Part shown: in pieces, positions 4,894 to 5,733 of the stretch | Layout: each line of letters begins with the position of its first letter | Position numbering within the stretch: position 1 is the first letter of the stretch | Program-made: the position numbers and the translations under genes | The notes under the pieces: generated by a model | What the model was told of the DNA's origin: nothing | Database searches by the model: none | Seen by the model: the letters and a program-made list of their open reading frames with translations, nothing else | Origin: an uncultured Atopobiaceae bacterium | GTDB taxonomy: Bacteria > Actinomycetota > Coriobacteriia > Coriobacteriales > Atopobiaceae | NCBI GenBank assembly: GCA_905235165.1 | Contig: CAJOKK010000094.1 | Coordinates: 1 to 5,733 of the forward strand | Direction of reading: 5' to 3' | Length of the DNA: 5,733 nt

Positions 4894-5733
4894 TTAGACT
4901 TCGTCAAAAGGGTCCAGAGCCGAAGGGCGGCCACTCGACACGGGAGACGGCACGGAATCCGGCGAAGGGACATTGGAGCGGGTTTGGGTGACAGCCCCAA
5001 TCGATTGGTAGGCTTCCTGACGCTGCTGCTCTGCCATCACCTCTTCTACGGAGGGCATACGATACGACGAAGACACCGTCTTATCGCCAGAAATACTTGC
5101 TACCGAGGAATCCATATGCGAGCCGACCTTGTCGGGAAGCGATGGTCCGTGGTGGTGGTGATGATGATGGTGGTGACGATGCTTCTTCTCTGAGCCATCA
5201 GAGTTCGGATCATCGCTCTTATGGCCGTAGTAATAGTGCGAGTAGTAATAGTAATCGCCACCAGAGCGCTCGCAATAATTCATGATGACGCCGCCCACGT
5301 TGCCACCCGCCTTCACGAGCTGGTCGTATGCGGCAACAACTTGCTCGCGGCGCACAAAGCCCTCGCGCACCACCAGGAAGCAGGCATCTACCAGACGGCT
5401 TAGCACGGCAGAGTCAACGAAGGCGCCGACGGGCGGGGTATCAAAGACCACAAAATCGTAGGCCTCACTGATAGCAGGCACAAAACGCTCGAACTGGCGC
5501 GAGTTAAAGAGGTCGCTAGGATTGGGAATGCCCGGCTCTGCGTCGAGAAAATACATGTTTGGGGTCTCGGTTGGCACAACCGCTTCGCTTAGGCTGGCAG
5601 CACCCGACAGCACAGCATAGATTCCGTGCTGAGCATGCGCGCCGAGACGCCCAGCAAGCGTGGGACGACGCATGTCTGCCTCAACGAGCAGGACGGTTTC
5701 ACCCGACGAGGCAATAGCGCGACAGAGATTCTC
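4894..5733 (-). CDS. cpsD: BY-kinase / capsular polysaccharide tyrosine autokinase, C-terminal part (N-terminus beyond window)
   Basis: Bacterial tyrosine kinase of the P-loop CpsD/YwqD/Wzc family, which autophosphorylates a tyrosine cluster and regulates surface polysaccharide export. The frame is open at the right edge; 279 residues are visible, numbered from there. Walker A lies just outside. Walker A' is LLVEADMRRP (15-24), with Glu where most members have Asp. NPSDLFNS (71-78) matches the conserved NP-E-LL-S region, and Walker B is FVVFDTPP (94-101, D98). Unusually, the tyrosine cluster YYYYSHYYY (161-169) is not at the C-terminus. It is followed by an acidic Ser-rich spacer, HR plus nine consecutive His (187-195), and about 85 polar residues rich in Ser/Pro, ending DPFDEV. 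No membrane segment is visible here; the transmembrane adaptor region, if any, is outside. The phosphatase gene follows after 12 bases. Confidence 0.93.
   Translation of the reverse strand, partial: ENLCRAIASSGETVLLVEADMRRPTLAGRLGAHAQHGIYAVLSGAASLSEAVVPTETPNMYFLDAEPGIPNPSDLFNSRQFERFVPAISEAYDFVVFDTPPVGAFVDSAVLSRLVDACFLVVREGFVRREQVVAAYDQLVKAGGNVGGVIMNYCERSGGDYYYYSHYYYGHKSDDPNSDGSEKKHRHHHHHHHHHGPSLPDKVGSHMDSSVASISGDKTVSSSYRMPSVEEVMAEQQRQEAYQSIGAVTQTRSNVPSPDSVPSPVSSGRPSALDPFDEV
5149..5175 (-). repeat. Nine-His codon run in the kinase tail
   Basis: Nine consecutive His codons, a mixture of CAC and CAT, so it is not a pure trinucleotide repeat. HR precedes the run. The mixed codons argue for selected or ancient His content rather than recent slippage or an engineered tag, and the gene continues about 84 codons beyond it. 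Confidence 0.9.

Noticed and set aside
5149..5175. His run as an engineered affinity tag or vector sequence
   Set aside because: It has nine His with mixed codons, lies inside a natural reading frame that continues about 84 codons, and shows no vector or protease-site context.
4693..5403. Plus-strand ORFs opposite the kinase and phosphatase, including one with a Met/Val-rich end at about 5146-5193
   Set aside because: The hydrophobic end is just the complement of the His codon run, and there is no supporting motif.

Overview
The window is GC-rich, tightly packed, and every supported gene reads on the minus strand. In transcription order (high to low coordinates) it holds the C-terminal part of a bacterial tyrosine kinase (BY-kinase, CpsD/YwqD type), a PHP-type protein tyrosine phosphatase (CpsB/YwqE type), methylenetetrahydrofolate reductase (metF), a stand-alone methionine synthase activation-domain protein, and cobalamin-dependent methionine synthase (metH), which runs off the left edge. 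No RNA genes, mobile elements or CRISPR arrays were seen.

The organism is probably a Gram-positive bacterium, and the best guess is an actinobacterium of the Coriobacteriia type (Collinsella/Olsenella-like). This is inferred from the GC-rich codon use, GTG starts, the CpsB/CpsD pair, the Walker A' variant with Glu in the kinase, and a split MetH. The taxonomy is inference only.

Right part (4213-5733): kinase and phosphatase lie 12 bases apart and form the classic module that sets tyrosine phosphorylation during capsule or exopolysaccharide assembly. It is probably the 3' end of a surface-polysaccharide operon continuing beyond the right edge. The kinase is odd: its tyrosine cluster is internal and is followed by a natural nine-histidine run and a long Ser/Pro-rich tail. 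The phosphatase stops early after its last metal-binding motif, and an overlapping +1 frame could encode the missing C-terminus.

Middle (4025-4212): the only sizeable gap, 188 bases. It holds a TATAAT-like box and small inverted repeats, or alternatively the frameshifted tail of the phosphatase.

Left part (1-4024): metF, the activation-domain gene and metH are separated by 3 and 14 bases and are almost certainly one transcript. MetF reduces methylene-THF to methyl-THF. MetH uses that methyl group, through cobalamin, to turn homocysteine into methionine. The separate activation protein presumably rescues oxidised cobalamin on MetH using S-adenosylmethionine. This is a compact methyl-cycle operon. 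The metH coding sequence also contains a striking near-perfect 25-bp palindrome.
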